NCBI GenBank assembly: GCA_900770445.1
Contig: CAAGKO010000037.1
Coordinates: 1-6,761, forward strand
DNA length: 6,761 nt
From: an uncultured Oribacterium sp.
GTDB lineage: Bacteria > Bacillota > Clostridia > Lachnospirales > Lachnospiraceae
Reading direction: 5' to 3'
How positions within the stretch are numbered: the stretch's first letter is position 1; every line of letters begins with the position of its first letter. A program made the translations under genes and the position numbers. The notes beneath the pieces were generated by a model. The model worked only from the letters and a program-made list of their open reading frames with translations. It made no database searches and had not been told where the DNA came from. This document shows, piece by piece, positions 5,726-6,761 of this stretch.

Positions 5726-6229
5726 CTATCGTTTTATTCTGGTATAAAACTCTTTTTCATCTTGGCGATGAATATAGGCCCCATTTTTAATCTGCACACG
5801 CAAAGATGCCGTATTATCCCTATGAACAGACATATATATTTCGTCTTCTTTAATAATGTGCCAGGCTTTTTCGATTGTCAATCTCAACCCTTCCGAGGCG
5901 TATCCCTTGCCTCTGAATTCTTTCTTTATTCCATATCCTATATGGCCTCCTCCGTTTGCAAGTGCAGGAGTAAGGTAATGACGCACGCGAAATAATCCTA
6001 CTATTTTCTCATCATCCCATAAGAAAAAATCCGTTTCTGGAACCCATCCATCAGCCAGATCGATTCCCTTTTCAGCATTAATATAACCAGGTAATATTTT
6101 TATTTCAAATTCCTTTCTTGAACATCCAGACGCAAAATTCGTAAATCCATTTTCATTGGAAGGGGTATTGGTAATAAATTCGTATTCCTTTTCAATATCT
6201 TCCAAATTGGCTGATTTTAAGTACAACAT
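5726..6229 (-). CDS. GNAT-family N-acetyltransferase, COG3981-like
   Basis: This is a 167-residue predicted acetyltransferase. The second half is typical of the COG3981 group: TDFFLWDDEKIVGLFRVRH (66-84), then GGHIGYGIKKEF and the acetyl-CoA loop R106-GKGYASEGLRL (107-117), and HRDNTASLRVQIKNGA (136-151), the usual D-x-x-N-x-A-S pattern near the C-terminus. The substrate is unknown. I chose ATG 6229 because AGGAGGA (6247-6241) lies 11 bases upstream; an in-frame TTG at 6271 would add 14 residues but would read through that ribosome binding site. It is 50 bases downstream of the GyrI-like gene on the same strand, so a two-gene operon ending at the hairpin near 5645-5611 is likely. Its sequence is visibly more AT-rich than the DUF1653 gene it faces. 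Confidence 0.9.
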   Translation of the reverse strand: MLYLKSANLEDIEKEYEFITNTPSNENGFTNFASGCSRKEFEIKILPGYINAEKGIDLADGWVPETDFFLWDDEKIVGLFRVRHYLTPALANGGGHIGYGIKKEFRGKGYASEGLRLTIEKAWHIIKEDEIYMSVHRDNTASLRVQIKNGAYIHRQDEKEFYTRIKR

Positions 6230-6279
6230 AAAAAGCTGCTTCCTCCTATTATTCTCAAAGAGTTCGGTCAATACCGATT

Positions 6280-6761
6280 TTACGCTTTCTTAATCGGATG
6301 TCTAATTACAGTTTTCCATTTCTCTGGAGCAACCTTTCTTGCATCAGACATATAAATCTCGTGGTGCAATCTATCTTTGTTAATATCATTGACATACCCA
6401 TTTTGTTCTATATAAGTATCCATAAGAGCAACGGTTGCTGGCTCATTATCAAAAGAACCTATGTGCATAATTTGAACGCATAATCCTTCATCAATCGTAA
6501 GATACTCTGCTGACGAACAATCAATTTTCTTCTTTTTCGTTGCTGTTTCTATCGCCCAGTCAAAATCAGCTTTAGAAATGAAATCAGGCAAACGAATAAC
6601 AGAAATCCAGTTAAAAGCAGATTTATTTGTATAATCTACACCCACGACATCATCCTGCCACCAAAAACCTTCCAATGGCGGAACAACATATTCAAAAAAA
6701 CCTTTAATTTTATAATCGGTCTTGTAACTCATTTTTAATGTGTATGCAACAGCATATAGAA
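6280..6761 (-). CDS. GyrI-like small-molecule-binding protein (COG4832), 5' end outside window
   Basis: The visible 159 residues match the COG4832 group of GyrI-like proteins: PPLEGFWWQDD, FNWISVIRLPDF, TIDEGLCVQIMHIGSFDNEP, and a C-terminal HHEIYMSDARKVAPEK leading into VIRHP. The fold is the SHV/AraC effector-binding type that binds small molecules and has no enzyme site of its own. The ATG at 6732 is not the true start: the frame stays open to the window edge and upstream codons read LYAVAYTLK, which fits the family sequence just before MSYKTDYKI. About 60-65 N-terminal residues, the promoter and ribosome binding site should lie beyond 6761. The stop is TAA at 6282-6280. The GNAT gene follows 50 bases downstream, so the pair may act in one small-molecule stress response, which is inference. 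Confidence 0.88.
   Translation of the reverse strand, partial: LYAVAYTLKMSYKTDYKIKGFFEYVVPPLEGFWWQDDVVGVDYTNKSAFNWISVIRLPDFISKADFDWAIETATKKKKIDCSSAEYLTIDEGLCVQIMHIGSFDNEPATVALMDTYIEQNGYVNDINKDRLHHEIYMSDARKVAPEKWKTVIRHPIKKA

Noticed and set aside
5726..6271. TTG 6271 as the start of the right-hand GNAT gene
   Set aside because: No ribosome binding site precedes it, while ATG 6229 has AGGAGGA at a usable distance and begins the family-typical sequence.
6280..6732. Taking ATG 6732 as the start of the GyrI-like gene
   Set aside because: The frame is open to the window edge, the upstream codons match the family's sequence, and there is no ribosome binding site before 6732.

Overview
The window looks like chromosomal DNA of a Bacillota bacterium, most likely a gut-type member of the Clostridia or Erysipelotrichia. 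The reasons are strong AGGAGG-type ribosome binding sites, an azlC-azlD pair, an AAA_14/DUF4143 ATPase, a DUF1653 protein, a COG4832 GyrI-like protein and an IS110-type element. This placement comes from recognising protein families by eye, not from a database search.

Layout, left to right. (1) Positions 1 to about 420 hold the left part of an IS110-family insertion sequence on the minus strand: the first 70 codons of the transposase, then an upstream leader that folds well and may encode the element's guide (bridge/seek) RNA. (2) 485-1000 is an AT-rich GNAT acetyltransferase gene on the plus strand. It is followed directly by a 24-bp repeat and a 30-codon ORF of unknown nature. (3) 1128-5637 is a more GC-rich block. 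It contains an ATPase gene with its own promoter, then azlD and azlC on the minus strand (branched-chain amino acid exporter), then, divergent from azlC, a three-helix membrane protein with an extracytoplasmic Asp-box region and a DUF1653 gene. (4) 5640-6761 is AT-rich again. On the minus strand a GyrI-like gene, which runs off the right edge, precedes a COG3981-type GNAT acetyltransferase gene. A terminator for this pair lies inside the 3' end of the DUF1653 gene.

The least expected observation is that the two GNAT genes, which belong to different subfamilies and lie 4.7 kb apart, are each followed within 0-1 bases of the stop codon by the same 24-bp sequence (one mismatch; 18 bp perfect). 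They face each other, so the repeats are inverted and enclose the GC-richer block. This resembles cassette-style boundaries or a dispersed recombination or insertion site. No integrase, transposase or complete attC fold accompanies the repeats, so the mechanism is open.

The remaining genes are accessory or housekeeping: amino acid efflux, small-molecule acetylation, small-molecule binding and an envelope protein of unknown role. There is no clear common pathway. I see no tRNA, rRNA, CRISPR array or phage module.
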